Source of the DNA: Chryseobacterium edaphi
GTDB lineage: Bacteria > Bacteroidota > Bacteroidia > Flavobacteriales > Weeksellaceae
DNA length: 64,000 bases
Assembly: GCF_025628985.1 (NCBI RefSeq)
Contig: NZ_JAOTEM010000001.1
Location: 372,001-436,000 of the forward strand
Reading direction: 5' to 3'
The notes beneath the pieces were generated by a model. That model made no database searches. It was not told the DNA's origin and was given only the letters and a program-made list of their open reading frames with translations. The position numbers and the translations under genes were made by a program. Shown here one piece after another: positions 10,558 to 19,010 of this stretch. Position 1 is the first letter of the stretch. Each line of letters opens with the position of its first letter.

Positions 10558-12522
10558 ATGAGAAAAATTTTACTTTTATGCCTATTTACATTAAATATGG
10601 CAATGAATGCCCAAATTACTTTGGGTACAGGTAGCAGTTCAGTTGGCATTGCGCCAATAAGTACCTATTATGGATATTCGTATGTTCAGCAAATCTTTAC
10701 AAAAAACGAAATCAATGCGAATGCTGCAGGAAATATTACAGGCTTAAAATTTTATTTAAGTCCGTCATCGAGTATTGTAAATTCTTCAAGCTGGGTCATC
10801 TATTTAGGAACAACTTCAAAAACTACTTTTTTATCAAACTCAGACTGGATTCCTGTTTCTCAACTTACACAGGTCTTTTCGGGAACTGTTACCAGTGTAA
10901 ACGGAGTGGTAACAATTAATTTTCCCACACCTTTTGCATATAACAATTTGAATAATCTGGTAGTTGCTACAGAAGAAAATTCAGCGGGATATGATGAGAA
11001 TGGTTTTGATGATGCTTTCTACGGATACAATTCTACTTCCGGTTCGGTTTTGTATTATGAAAACGATAATATAAATCCTAATCCGTTATTTCCGCCAAAC
11101 GGATCTTTGGATGAAAAAAAATCTGTGATCACTTTTAACGGTTTGACTGCAGGTTCTACAATCGCCTGTCCAGATATCACATATCCCGCTAATAATGATA
11201 CATTTATTCCTTTATCACCGACCGTACAATGGAATGCAGTTTCCGGAGCAACAAGTTATAAAGTTTCTATAGGTACAACGCTTGGTGGTACGAATATTAT
11301 CAATCAGCAATCTGTTACTACCAATAGTCTTTTGGTTCCTGCGACATTAGCAGCAAACACTATTTATTATTTAAAAGTAGTTGCAGTAAACGCTTCGGGA
11401 GAATCTCAGGGATGTTCATCTGTTATGTTTAGAACAACACCGGGACAACCCGCAAATGATGAATGCACCAATGCTGTTGCATTAACGGTGAATCCTAATG
11501 CTGTCTGTACAGCTTCTATGCAAGGTTATACTTTAGGAGCGACAAGTTCAGGATTGGCTGCAGCTCCTTGCTACGGAAATCCGGATGATGATGTTTGGTT
11601 TAAATTTATTGCTACAGCAAGTTCACATAAAATTTCTCTGAATAATATTGTGTCTATTGGTACAACTAATAATGATGATCTCTATTTTCAGGTTTTCAGC
11701 GGAGCTTGTGGGAATTTAACTAGTATTTTATGTTCAGATCCAAATTCTGCTTTGGTCACAGGATTAGCAGTCGGCTCAACGTATTATGTAAGAGTATTTA
11801 GTTATGATGGAGCGGGAAGTAATCAAAGTTTTAATATTTGTGTTGCAACAATTCCGCCACCGCCTACAAATGATGCATGTTCGGGAGCTTTGTCGGCGAC
11901 TTTGCCATATTCTTACACTCAAACTGATGCTTTAGGAGCTACCAACAATTCGGGGTTTTTAACCACTTGTACAGACGGTATGAATGACGGAACGTGGTTT
12001 AGTTTTGTAGGAAATGGTGGTGATGTTGATGTAGTTGTCAACGTACCTTCAGGAAGTTCTTTTGATCCTCAAGTTGCTGTCTTTACGGGAAGTTGCTCCT
12101 CTTTTACCTGCGTAGATACTGAAGATAGTGGTGGAAATGGCGAAACAGAAGTACTTTCCATACCAACTATTTCAGGAACTGTTTATTATGTAAATGTAGG
12201 TCATTACGATAGCTCCAGTAATGATATGGAAGATACTTTCACGATTAACATCACATCAAATTTTCTCGCAACAGCAGAGGTTTCACAAGTGAAAACAAAT
12301 AAAGTGAAGGTTTATCCAAATCCTTTTTCAGATGTGATCAATATTTCAGATACTGAGAATGTAAAATCAATTTATGTAACCGATATGGTTGGAAGAACTT
12401 TAAGAACAATAGAAAATCCGAGTTCAGTTATTTATTTAAATGATTTAAAATCAGGAATGTATATTTTAAGTTTAGTGATGAAGGACGGCTCCAAACAATC
12501 ATTGAAAGTTATAAAAAAATAA
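10558..12522 (+). CDS. T9SS type A protein with repeated pre-peptidase-like domains
   Basis: Secreted protein, 654 residues from the ATG at 10558, giving signal MRKILLLCLFTLNMAMNAQ; an upstream ATG at 10546 adds only MCCI. The N-terminal domain (about 20-185) is a clear paralog of the one at 5829: both contain STYYGYSY, NITGLKFYL and SDWIP. An FN3-like unit follows (about 200-290). Then come two domains opening PANDECTNAVAL and PTNDACSGALSA, each with a D-x-W-F motif (DDVWFKF, DGTWFSF), resembling bacterial pre-peptidase C-terminal/CUB-like modules. The type A sorting domain (KVYPNPFSDVINIS) is the most diverged of the four. Its function is probably adhesive or substrate binding, inferred from architecture. 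Confidence 0.87.
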   Translation: MRKILLLCLFTLNMAMNAQITLGTGSSSVGIAPISTYYGYSYVQQIFTKNEINANAAGNITGLKFYLSPSSSIVNSSSWVIYLGTTSKTTFLSNSDWIPVSQLTQVFSGTVTSVNGVVTINFPTPFAYNNLNNLVVATEENSAGYDENGFDDAFYGYNSTSGSVLYYENDNINPNPLFPPNGSLDEKKSVITFNGLTAGSTIACPDITYPANNDTFIPLSPTVQWNAVSGATSYKVSIGTTLGGTNIINQQSVTTNSLLVPATLAANTIYYLKVVAVNASGESQGCSSVMFRTTPGQPANDECTNAVALTVNPNAVCTASMQGYTLGATSSGLAAAPCYGNPDDDVWFKFIATASSHKISLNNIVSIGTTNNDDLYFQVFSGACGNLTSILCSDPNSALVTGLAVGSTYYVRVFSYDGAGSNQSFNICVATIPPPPTNDACSGALSATLPYSYTQTDALGATNNSGFLTTCTDGMNDGTWFSFVGNGGDVDVVVNVPSGSSFDPQVAVFTGSCSSFTCVDTEDSGGNGETEVLSIPTISGTVYYVNVGHYDSSSNDMEDTFTINITSNFLATAEVSQVKTNKVKVYPNPFSDVINISDTENVKSIYVTDMVGRTLRTIENPSSVIYLNDLKSGMYILSLVMKDGSKQSLKVIKK

Positions 12523-12542
12523 TTTCAATAAGATTTAACAAC

Positions 12543-12582
12543 AAAAAAGGATGCAGATAAATTATAACTGCATCCTTTTTTA
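12543..12582. terminator. Bidirectional terminator between the convergent surface-protein and small membrane-protein genes
   Basis: Arms AAAAAAGGATGCAG and CTGCATCCTTTTTT, with A runs on one side and T runs on the other, so it can act on both strands. Confidence 0.88.
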
Positions 12583-12601
12583 TATTTATATAAATAGATT
12601 T

Positions 12602-12763
12602 TTATTCGGTCGGAGGTACTGGTTTGATATCTCCCGTGTTCATCAGATCAAATACTGTCGGGAAAAACATAACGAGTATAAAGTAAATGACGATCATTAA
12701 AGCGATCATTGCGAATAAGATAATCACTAAACTGTTGGGTCTGTTTTTCTTTTGTGGTTCCAT
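12602..12763 (-). CDS. Small single-pass membrane protein (53 aa), unknown function
   Basis: A short ORF reads ATG at 12763 to TAA at 12602. The peptide starts MEPQKKNRPNS, continues with one strongly hydrophobic helix of about 25 residues (LVIILFAMIALMIVIYFILV) and ends with a polar tail DIKPVPPTE. Basic N-terminus, one helix and acidic/proline tail predict an N-in, C-out inner-membrane protein. It starts 45 bases after the stop of the ion-channel gene on the same strand and shares the downstream terminator, so co-transcription is likely. Clean codon structure and operon context support it; there is no name or function to give. Confidence 0.75.
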   Translation of the reverse strand: MEPQKKNRPNSLVIILFAMIALMIVIYFILVMFFPTVFDLMNTGDIKPVPPTE

Positions 12764-12808
12764 GATTTTTTGTAATATTAGATTAATAGATAACTTTGAT
12801 AAAAAATA

Positions 12809-13636
12809 CTATGCTAATTTCTTGCCACACTGTTTGCAATACCTTGCGTCATCGTCAATATCTTCATTTCCGCACCTTTCACAGATCAGTTCAAGGTTCT
12901 GTCTTTTGTTTCTCATTTCGGCAGTTACAATTCCTGTAGGAACTGCAATGATAGAATAACCGGCCAACATCAATATCACTGCGAAGAATTTCCCCATCGG
13001 TGTAATTGGAGAAACATCGCCATACCCAACTGTCGTTACCGTTACAACCGCCCAGTAAATCGACTGCGGAATAGTCTCAAAACCAGGTCTTCCTCCTTCC
13101 ACCATAAACATCAGGGAACCGACAATGACAGAAAATATTATTAAAAATAAAAGGAAAATATAAATTTTTCGAGAACTGTTTTTCAAAGCTCTTACAATGA
13201 CAAAACCGTCATTCATAAAGTCCAGTAAGTTAAAAATTCTGAAGATTCTCAGCATTCTCAACATTCTGAAAATTAAAAAATATTTTGTAATAGGAAAAAA
13301 GAAACTCAAATAAAAAGGAACCAGTGAAAGGAAATCTATAATCCCGAAGAAACTGAAGATGTAGTGCTTCTTATTTTTTAAAACTGCAATTCTCATCCAG
13401 TATTCTGCAGTGAAAATAACGGAAATGATCCATTCACAAATGATAAAATAAACATGAAACTTTTTGTCAAGTTTCGGTATACTTTCCATCATGATGATAG
13501 AAGTGCTTACGAGGATCAGAGAAAGAAGTGCAACGTCAAATAACTTGCCCAGTTTAGTATCCGAACGGTAAATTACGCGGTACAGAAATCTTTTCCAGAG
13601 CTTATCTCCGGGAACAAGATTGTGTTCTTTCTCCAT
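12809..13636 (-). CDS. Voltage-gated potassium-type ion channel with C-terminal zinc ribbon
   Basis: 275 residues from the ATG at 13636. A longer frame to 13738 would run over the start of the divergent Nif3-like gene and adds an unlikely leader. Six membrane helices can be seen. The fourth is an S4-like sensor with Arg at regular spacing (FRMLRMLRIFRIF), and the pore loop carries TVTTVGYGD, the K+ selectivity filter. After S6 (SIIAVPTGIVTAEM) the last 24 residues hold CERC and CKQC pairs separated by an acidic DIDDD loop, a treble-clef/zinc-ribbon-like cytoplasmic tail. K+ channel function follows from the filter. The tail may sense metal or help assembly; that is inference. The 53-aa membrane protein lies downstream in the same unit. 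Confidence 0.9.
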   Translation of the reverse strand: MEKEHNLVPGDKLWKRFLYRVIYRSDTKLGKLFDVALLSLILVSTSIIMMESIPKLDKKFHVYFIICEWIISVIFTAEYWMRIAVLKNKKHYIFSFFGIIDFLSLVPFYLSFFFPITKYFLIFRMLRMLRIFRIFNLLDFMNDGFVIVRALKNSSRKIYIFLLFLIIFSVIVGSLMFMVEGGRPGFETIPQSIYWAVVTVTTVGYGDVSPITPMGKFFAVILMLAGYSIIAVPTGIVTAEMRNKRQNLELICERCGNEDIDDDARYCKQCGKKLA

Positions 13637-13699
13637 GATCAGAGTTTTTTTTAAATTTAGCAAATTATCCCTATTTTCGTAACAAACATACATAATAAA

Positions 13700-14797
13700 A
13701 TGACAATACAAAAAGTAATTGCAGAGATAGAAAAACACATTGCCATTTCGCAGGCAGAAGACTTTGATAACGTTGGACTTCTTTGTGGCTTGCCGGAACG
13801 AAATGTTTCAGGGATTCTCGTTTGTCACGATGCTCTGGAAAACGTTGTGGATGAGGCAATTCATCGGAATTGTAATTTAATAGTATGTTTTCATCCCATT
13901 ATCTTTTCAGGTTTAAAATCTTTGACGGGAAAAAATTATGTTGAAAGAGCGGTTTTAAAAGCGATTGAAAACAAAGTAGCGATTTACGCCATTCACACAG
14001 CTTTTGATAACGATTTTCATGGAGTCAATGCAGGAATATGTAATCTTTTAGGTTTAAAAAATCTTGAAATTCTTCAGCCTAAAAAAAATAATTTAAAGCA
14101 GTTAAATGTTTATGTTCCAAAAGATCATTCTGAAAATGTAAAAGAAGCACTTTTCTCTGCAGGAGCCGGAAATATAGGATTTTATGATGAGTGTAGTTTT
14201 AAAATTGAGGGAAAAGGAACATTCAGACCGATTGAAGGTTCGAATCCGTTTTCGGGAACACAAAATACTCGTGAAAATGCTGAAGAAGATATGATTTCTG
14301 TGATTTTTGAATCTTTTAAACAAAATCAAATCGTTACCGCCATGAAATCTGCACATCCTTACGAGGAAGTAGCACATCAGATTTATCAGCTCGAAAATGA
14401 AAATCAATATTCAGGCTTGGGAATGTATGGCGAATTTGAAACTGAAGTGGATGAGAATTATTTTCTGAATTTCGTTAAAGAAAAATTTAATTTAAATGTG
14501 ATTAAACATTCAGATTTAAATCATAAAAAAATAAAAAGGGTAGGAGTTTTGGGAGGTTCCGGAGCGAGTGGAATAAAAGCTGCACTTTCAAAAAAATGTG
14601 ACGCTTATCTTACCGGAGATCTCAAATACCACGATTATTTCCTGGCAGAATCTAAAATGCTGATTTGCGACATCGGACATTACGAATCGGAGCAATTGGT
14701 AAGTCAACAATTATTTGAAATTTTGTCACAAAAATTTAGTACATTTGCAGTCTTAAAATCTAGTGAAAAAACAAACCCAGTAAATTATTTCCTATAG
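13700..14797 (+). CDS. Nif3-like dinuclear metal center protein (YbgI/YqfO type)
   Basis: 365 residues, the length of the long form with a central CutA-like insert, about residues 125-235. Metal-ligand regions of the family are visible: VCHDALENVVDEA, CFHPIIFSG, IYAIHTAFDND near the N-terminus, and GDLKYHDYF and DIGHYESE near the C-terminus. The family forms hexameric rings with a two-metal site and has been linked to GTP cyclohydrolase I-like or hydrolase activity, but the reaction in this group is not settled. The start follows a near-consensus -7 box (TATTTTCG at 13672). The downstream coiled-coil gene begins 2 bases after the stop, which indicates an operon. Confidence 0.92.
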   Translation: MTIQKVIAEIEKHIAISQAEDFDNVGLLCGLPERNVSGILVCHDALENVVDEAIHRNCNLIVCFHPIIFSGLKSLTGKNYVERAVLKAIENKVAIYAIHTAFDNDFHGVNAGICNLLGLKNLEILQPKKNNLKQLNVYVPKDHSENVKEALFSAGAGNIGFYDECSFKIEGKGTFRPIEGSNPFSGTQNTRENAEEDMISVIFESFKQNQIVTAMKSAHPYEEVAHQIYQLENENQYSGLGMYGEFETEVDENYFLNFVKEKFNLNVIKHSDLNHKKIKRVGVLGGSGASGIKAALSKKCDAYLTGDLKYHDYFLAESKMLICDIGHYESEQLVSQQLFEILSQKFSTFAVLKSSEKTNPVNYFL

Positions 14798-14799
14798 AT

Positions 14800-15576
14800 A
14801 TGGCAAAAATCACCGAAATTTCAGTTGAAGAAAAATTAAGAGCTTTATACGATTTGCAAATCATCGATTCAAGATTGGATGAGATCCGAAATACAAGAGG
14901 AGAGTTGCCAATCGAGGTTGAAGATCTTGAAATTGAGATTGAAGGCCTGGAAAAGAGAGCGGAAAAATTTCACGCAGAGATTAAAGAGCAGAATGATCAG
15001 ATCAGCAACAAAAATGAAGTGATCAATCATGCAAAAACTTTAATCGATAAATACAAATCTCAACAGGATAACGTAAGAAACAATAAAGAATTTGAAGCTT
15101 TAGGAAAAGAAATTGAATATCAGGAACTTGAGATTCAACTTTCTGACAAGAGAATCAAAGAATTCGGAGCTAAAATCGGTCATAAAGAAGAAACTCTGAA
15201 TGAGTTGAATACTAAAATCGACGATCTTAAAAATCACCTTAAATTCAAAAAAGAAGAATTGGAAGGATTGATCTCTGAAACTCAGAAAGAAGAAGATTAT
15301 CTGATCACAAAATCTGAAGAATTTGCTTCTAAAATCGACGAAAGATTATTGGCTTCTTATCACAGAATCAGAGCCAACTCTTCTACAGGTCTTGCAGTTG
15401 TAGGTCTTGAAAGAGGTGCTCCGAAAGGATCTTTCTTCACAATTCCACCACAAAAGCAAATGGAAATTGCTCAGAGAAAAAAAATCATCATCGATGAGCA
15501 TTCAGGAAAAATTCTTGTTGACGACGAGTTGGTAAACGAAGAAACTGAAAAAATGAATTCTGTAATCAAATTCTAA
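14800..15576 (+). CDS. Coiled-coil protein of the zinc-ribbon (CT398-like) family lacking the zinc cysteines
   Basis: 258 residues. Residues about 8-185 are a long antiparallel-type coiled coil rich in E, K and I. The C-terminal part (about 190-258) matches the family's terminal domain: GSFFTIPPQKQMEIAQ, then KKIIIDEHSGKILVDDE. In relatives this segment is a C4 zinc ribbon (CxxCG...), but here the positions read DEHSG and the whole protein contains no cysteine, so it cannot bind zinc that way. It follows the Nif3-like gene by 2 bases, a pairing I recall as conserved in Bacteroidetes. Codon use favours ATC and AAC as in rpsA, which suggests strong expression. Function is unknown. Confidence 0.87.
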   Translation: MAKITEISVEEKLRALYDLQIIDSRLDEIRNTRGELPIEVEDLEIEIEGLEKRAEKFHAEIKEQNDQISNKNEVINHAKTLIDKYKSQQDNVRNNKEFEALGKEIEYQELEIQLSDKRIKEFGAKIGHKEETLNELNTKIDDLKNHLKFKKEELEGLISETQKEEDYLITKSEEFASKIDERLLASYHRIRANSSTGLAVVGLERGAPKGSFFTIPPQKQMEIAQRKKIIIDEHSGKILVDDELVNEETEKMNSVIKF

Positions 15577-15596
15577 TACAGACTTCTATAAAATAA

Positions 15597-15626
15597 AAAA
15601 ACGGCTTCAAATTTTGAAGCCGTTTT
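15597..15626 (+). terminator. Terminator after the Nif3 / coiled-coil operon
   Basis: The arms AAAACGGCTTCAAA and TTGAAGCCGTTTT form a strong stem 21 bases after the stop codon. Confidence 0.88.
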
Positions 15627-15660
15627 CTATTTACCTAAACTTTTCAATAAACGCAATCAT

Positions 15661-15720
15661 AATTCCCATCCTTTGGAGGGTTGGCGAAAATTTAGAGTAA
15701 ATTTTTGACGGGGTGGTTTT
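15661..15720. repeat. Interspersed repeat R1, copy 1
   Basis: A 60-base element that starts AATTCCCATCCTTTGGAGGG and ends GACGGGGTGGTTTT. By hand alignment it matches 48 of 60 bases at 57663-57722. Both ends are conserved and the A+T-rich middle is not. It lies between convergent genes, just past a terminator. It is not coding. Confidence 0.8.
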
Positions 15721-15783
15721 AATTTTACCTATTTAAAAATCTTGGAATTTTAATTACTTGTGAATTAGTGTTTATAACAAAAA

Positions 15784-15812
15784 CAAAAAACCGCTTCAAA
15801 TCTGAAACGGTT
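15784..15812 (-). terminator. Terminator for the acyl-CoA ligase gene
   Basis: On the minus strand CCGTTTCA and TTGAAGCGG pair (one G-T wobble), followed by TTTTTTG. It lies just after the stop at 15821. Confidence 0.82.
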
Positions 15813-15820
15813 TATTTATT

Positions 15821-17599
15821 CTAATCATGATGACCATACATTTTATCGTAAAGATCTTTGAACTTCTCTTTCACTGCTTTTCTTTTCAGTTTCAGCGTTG
15901 GAGTCAGAAGCCCCGCTTCAATGCTCCAGACTTCAGGAGTAAGCTCAATTTTCTTGATCTGTTCCCAATTTCCTAAATGTTCGTTGATATTGTCGATTTC
16001 TTTTTCAATTCTTTCTTTCAGTTCGGGGCTGTTTGCAATTTCTTTTGGAGTAGTACCAATGTTGAGGTTGTTTCTCATTGCCCAGTTTTTAGCAAATTCA
16101 AAATCCGGCTGTACAAATGCGCAAGGCATTTTTTCGCCGTCACCAACAACCATCACCTGCTCAATAAATTTTGAAGCTTTGGCTAAATTTTCAATCGTTT
16201 GAGGAGCAATATATTTTCCGCCGGAAGTTTTAAACATTTCCTTTTTACGGTCGGTGATCTGCAAAAATCCTTCGCTGTCGATATGTCCGATGTCTCCGGT
16301 TTTGAAAAATCCGTCTTCTGTGAAAGTCTCTTTAGTCTGCACGTCATTTTTAAAGTAGCTCTTAAATACAGATGGTCCTTTCACGGTAATTTCACCATCT
16401 TCCTGAATTTTCACGGTTAAGTTGTCTAAAGGATGACCTACAGTTCCAACCTTCATTTTACCAAAAGAGTTTACTGAGATCACTGGTGAGGTTTCTGTTA
16501 AACCATATCCTTCAAGAATTGGAATTCCGGCATTTTGAAACATTAAATTCAATCTTGTTGACAAAGCAGCAGAACCCGAAACCAAAGTGATAATTTCACC
16601 GCCCAAACCTTCTCTCCATTTTTTGAAGACAAGTTTGTCGGCGATAATTTCTGACAAGCCTGTAGGTTTTGTAACTTCCTTCTTTTTCTGAATTAGATTT
16701 AAAGCCCAGAAGAATATTTTTTGTTTAAATCCGCCTGCAGAAGAACCAGTATTATAGATTTTGTCATAAACTTTTTCCACTAATCTCGGAACAACACTCA
16801 TATAATGAGGTTTCACTTCTTTTACGTTTTCACCCATTTTTTCAATACTTTCAGCAAAGTAAATTGAAAAACCATTATATTGGAAAAGATAAAAAAGCAT
16901 TCTTTCAAAAATATGACAGATCGGCAAAAAACTTAAAACTCTTGTATCTTTATAATCTAAACTTTTCTTTTTTGGAATTCTAGGAACCGAACCTAAAACG
17001 TTTGAAACAATATTTTCATGAGTCAACATAACACCTTTTGGCTTTCCTGTTGTTCCTGAAGTATATATTAAAGTTGCTAAATCTTGTGTATTGATAGCTT
17101 TTGAAAGATCTTCCACCTCGATTTGAGTAGAATCATCTTCTCCAAGATCTAGAATTTCTTTCCAGTTTGCAGCTCCTGTAATATTATCAAACGTAAAAAC
17201 TCCCTGAAGAGAAGCTACATTATGCTTGATCTTCATCACTTTCGCCAGAAGTTCTTTATCCGAAACAAAGCAGTATTTTATTTCGGCATTATTAAAAATA
17301 AATTCATAGTCTTCCGGTGAAATACTTGGGTAAACAGGCACAGAAACTACGCCGATCTGAGAAATTCCCAAATCCATTATTGCCCATTCTGTACGGGAAT
17401 TGGTAGTGATCAAAGCGATTTTATCTCCAGGTTTGATTCCCAGTTTTAAAAGACCTCTTGAAATTTTGTTCCCTTGATTAATAAATTCCTGAGTAGATGT
17501 TTTTTGCCATTCTCCCTGATGTTTTGTGGCAAACATGACATCATTAGGAAATTTTTCTAATGCAAGGTGGGGTATATCGAATAATCTTTTAATTGACAT
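15821..17599 (-). CDS. Long-chain fatty acid--CoA ligase (AMP-forming)
   Basis: Activates fatty acids to acyl-CoA through an acyl-AMP intermediate. It has 592 residues from the ATG at 17599 (MSIKRLFDIP); an upstream ATG at 17638 adds 13 hydrophobic residues and is less likely. Family motifs: the AMP-binding P-loop YTSGTTGKPKGVMLTHEN near residue 180, GYGLTETSP, TGDIGHIDSEGF and the hinge region ITDRKKEMFKTSGGKYIAP. The length and the insert after residue 260 fit the FAA1/FadD15-like long-chain group. It is divergent from an acyl-CoA dehydrogenase gene, which fits beta-oxidation. Exact chain-length preference cannot be told from sequence. Confidence 0.92.
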   Translation of the reverse strand: MSIKRLFDIPHLALEKFPNDVMFATKHQGEWQKTSTQEFINQGNKISRGLLKLGIKPGDKIALITTNSRTEWAIMDLGISQIGVVSVPVYPSISPEDYEFIFNNAEIKYCFVSDKELLAKVMKIKHNVASLQGVFTFDNITGAANWKEILDLGEDDSTQIEVEDLSKAINTQDLATLIYTSGTTGKPKGVMLTHENIVSNVLGSVPRIPKKKSLDYKDTRVLSFLPICHIFERMLFYLFQYNGFSIYFAESIEKMGENVKEVKPHYMSVVPRLVEKVYDKIYNTGSSAGGFKQKIFFWALNLIQKKKEVTKPTGLSEIIADKLVFKKWREGLGGEIITLVSGSAALSTRLNLMFQNAGIPILEGYGLTETSPVISVNSFGKMKVGTVGHPLDNLTVKIQEDGEITVKGPSVFKSYFKNDVQTKETFTEDGFFKTGDIGHIDSEGFLQITDRKKEMFKTSGGKYIAPQTIENLAKASKFIEQVMVVGDGEKMPCAFVQPDFEFAKNWAMRNNLNIGTTPKEIANSPELKERIEKEIDNINEHLGNWEQIKKIELTPEVWSIEAGLLTPTLKLKRKAVKEKFKDLYDKMYGHHD

Positions 17600-17838
17600 A
17601 ATTATTATATATTTAGTAAAGAATTTAAATATAAGCATTTTTTTTAATTATAAATTTAGATTTTTGAAATAAATAATTAAGTATAAAAAGATCAGATCTC
17701 TACAGTAATTTTCAATAATTAATTCAGCGGTAAAACCTGATGAATACTGGAAAATTTGAAGTTAGTTTCACTAAATATCATTAGTATTTTCAGATTTGGT
17801 TAAAAAGTGTAAATTTACGACCATCTAATTATAATTTT

Positions 17839-18978
17839 ATGGACTTTAATTTATCAGAAGAACAGCTGATGATTCAGCAGGCAGCAAGAGATTTTGCACA
17901 AAACGAGCTATTACCGGGAGTAATAGAAAGAGACCGTGACCAGAAATTTCCTACTGAGCAGGTGAAGAAAATGGGAGAAATGGGACTTTTGGGAATGATG
18001 GTCGATCCAAAATACGGTGGAGCCGGGATGGACAGCGTTTCTTACGTTTTGGCAATGGAAGAGATTGCAAAAATTGATGCTTCTGCAGCAGTTGTGATGT
18101 CTGTAAATAACTCTTTGGTTTGTGCAGGTCTTGAAAAATATGCTTCTGAAGAACAAAAAATAAAATATCTTACACCTTTGGCAAGCGGTCAGGTGATCGG
18201 AGCATTTGCTTTGTCTGAGCCGGAAGCGGGTTCTGATGCAACTTCTCAGAAAACGACAGCCGAAGATAAAGGTGATTATTATCTTTTAAATGGTGTGAAA
18301 AACTGGATCACCAACGGAGGAACAGCTTCTTATTATGTGGTAATTGCTCAGACAGATCCTGAGAAAAAGCATAAAGGAATCAACGCTTTCATTGTAGAAA
18401 GAGGTTGGGAAGGTTTTGAGATCGGACCAAAAGAAGACAAATTGGGAATCAGAGGAAGTGATACGCATTCTTTGCTTTTCAATAATGTAAAAGTGCCTAA
18501 AGAAAACAGAATTGGTGAAGACGGTTTCGGATTCAATTTCGCAATGGCTGTTTTGAACGGTGGTAGAATTGGGATCGCTTCTCAGGCTTTAGGAATTGCT
18601 TCCGGAGCTTACGAAATGGCTCTTAAATACGCCAAAACAAGAAAAGCTTTCAAAACTGAAATCATCCATCATCAAGCAATCGCTTTCAAATTGGCAGATA
18701 TGGCAACTCAGATTACGGCTGCAAGAATGCTTTGCTTCAAAGCTGCTGTAGAAAAAGATGCCGGAAAAGATATTTCTGAAATCGGAGCTATGGCAAAATT
18801 ATATTCTTCTCAGGTTGCGATGGATACTACGATTGAAGCGGTACAAATTCATGGAGGATACGGATATGTAAAAGAATATCACGTAGAAAGATTAATGAGA
18901 GATGCAAAAATCACTCAGATCTATGAAGGTACTTCGGAAATCCAGAAAATTGTGATTTCGAGAAGTATTTCAAAATAA
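17839..18978 (+). CDS. Acyl-CoA dehydrogenase
   Basis: FAD enzyme that introduces the alpha-beta double bond in acyl-CoA. Its 379 residues are the normal length for short/medium-chain members. Visible: FALSEPEAGSDA (FAD/substrate binding), WITNGG, GIRGSDTH, the RIGIASQALGIASGAYE helix, QIHGGYGY and the catalytic base in QIYEGTSEIQ (E363). A near-consensus -7 box (TAAATTTA at 17810) precedes it. The codon pattern (many ATC, GGA, TCT) suggests strong expression. The next gene follows after 32 bases with no terminator between. Close to butyryl/isovaleryl-type dehydrogenases; substrate not assigned. Confidence 0.95.
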   Translation: MDFNLSEEQLMIQQAARDFAQNELLPGVIERDRDQKFPTEQVKKMGEMGLLGMMVDPKYGGAGMDSVSYVLAMEEIAKIDASAAVVMSVNNSLVCAGLEKYASEEQKIKYLTPLASGQVIGAFALSEPEAGSDATSQKTTAEDKGDYYLLNGVKNWITNGGTASYYVVIAQTDPEKKHKGINAFIVERGWEGFEIGPKEDKLGIRGSDTHSLLFNNVKVPKENRIGEDGFGFNFAMAVLNGGRIGIASQALGIASGAYEMALKYAKTRKAFKTEIIHHQAIAFKLADMATQITAARMLCFKAAVEKDAGKDISEIGAMAKLYSSQVAMDTTIEAVQIHGGYGYVKEYHVERLMRDAKITQIYEGTSEIQKIVISRSISK

Positions 18979-19010
18979 TCGATGTAAATTTAAAACACTA
19001 AATATTTTGT

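Noticed and set aside
12687..12959. A 90-residue plus-strand ORF over the channel and small-protein genes
   Set aside because: It is the complement of two genes with clear features on the minus strand and has no coding character of its own.
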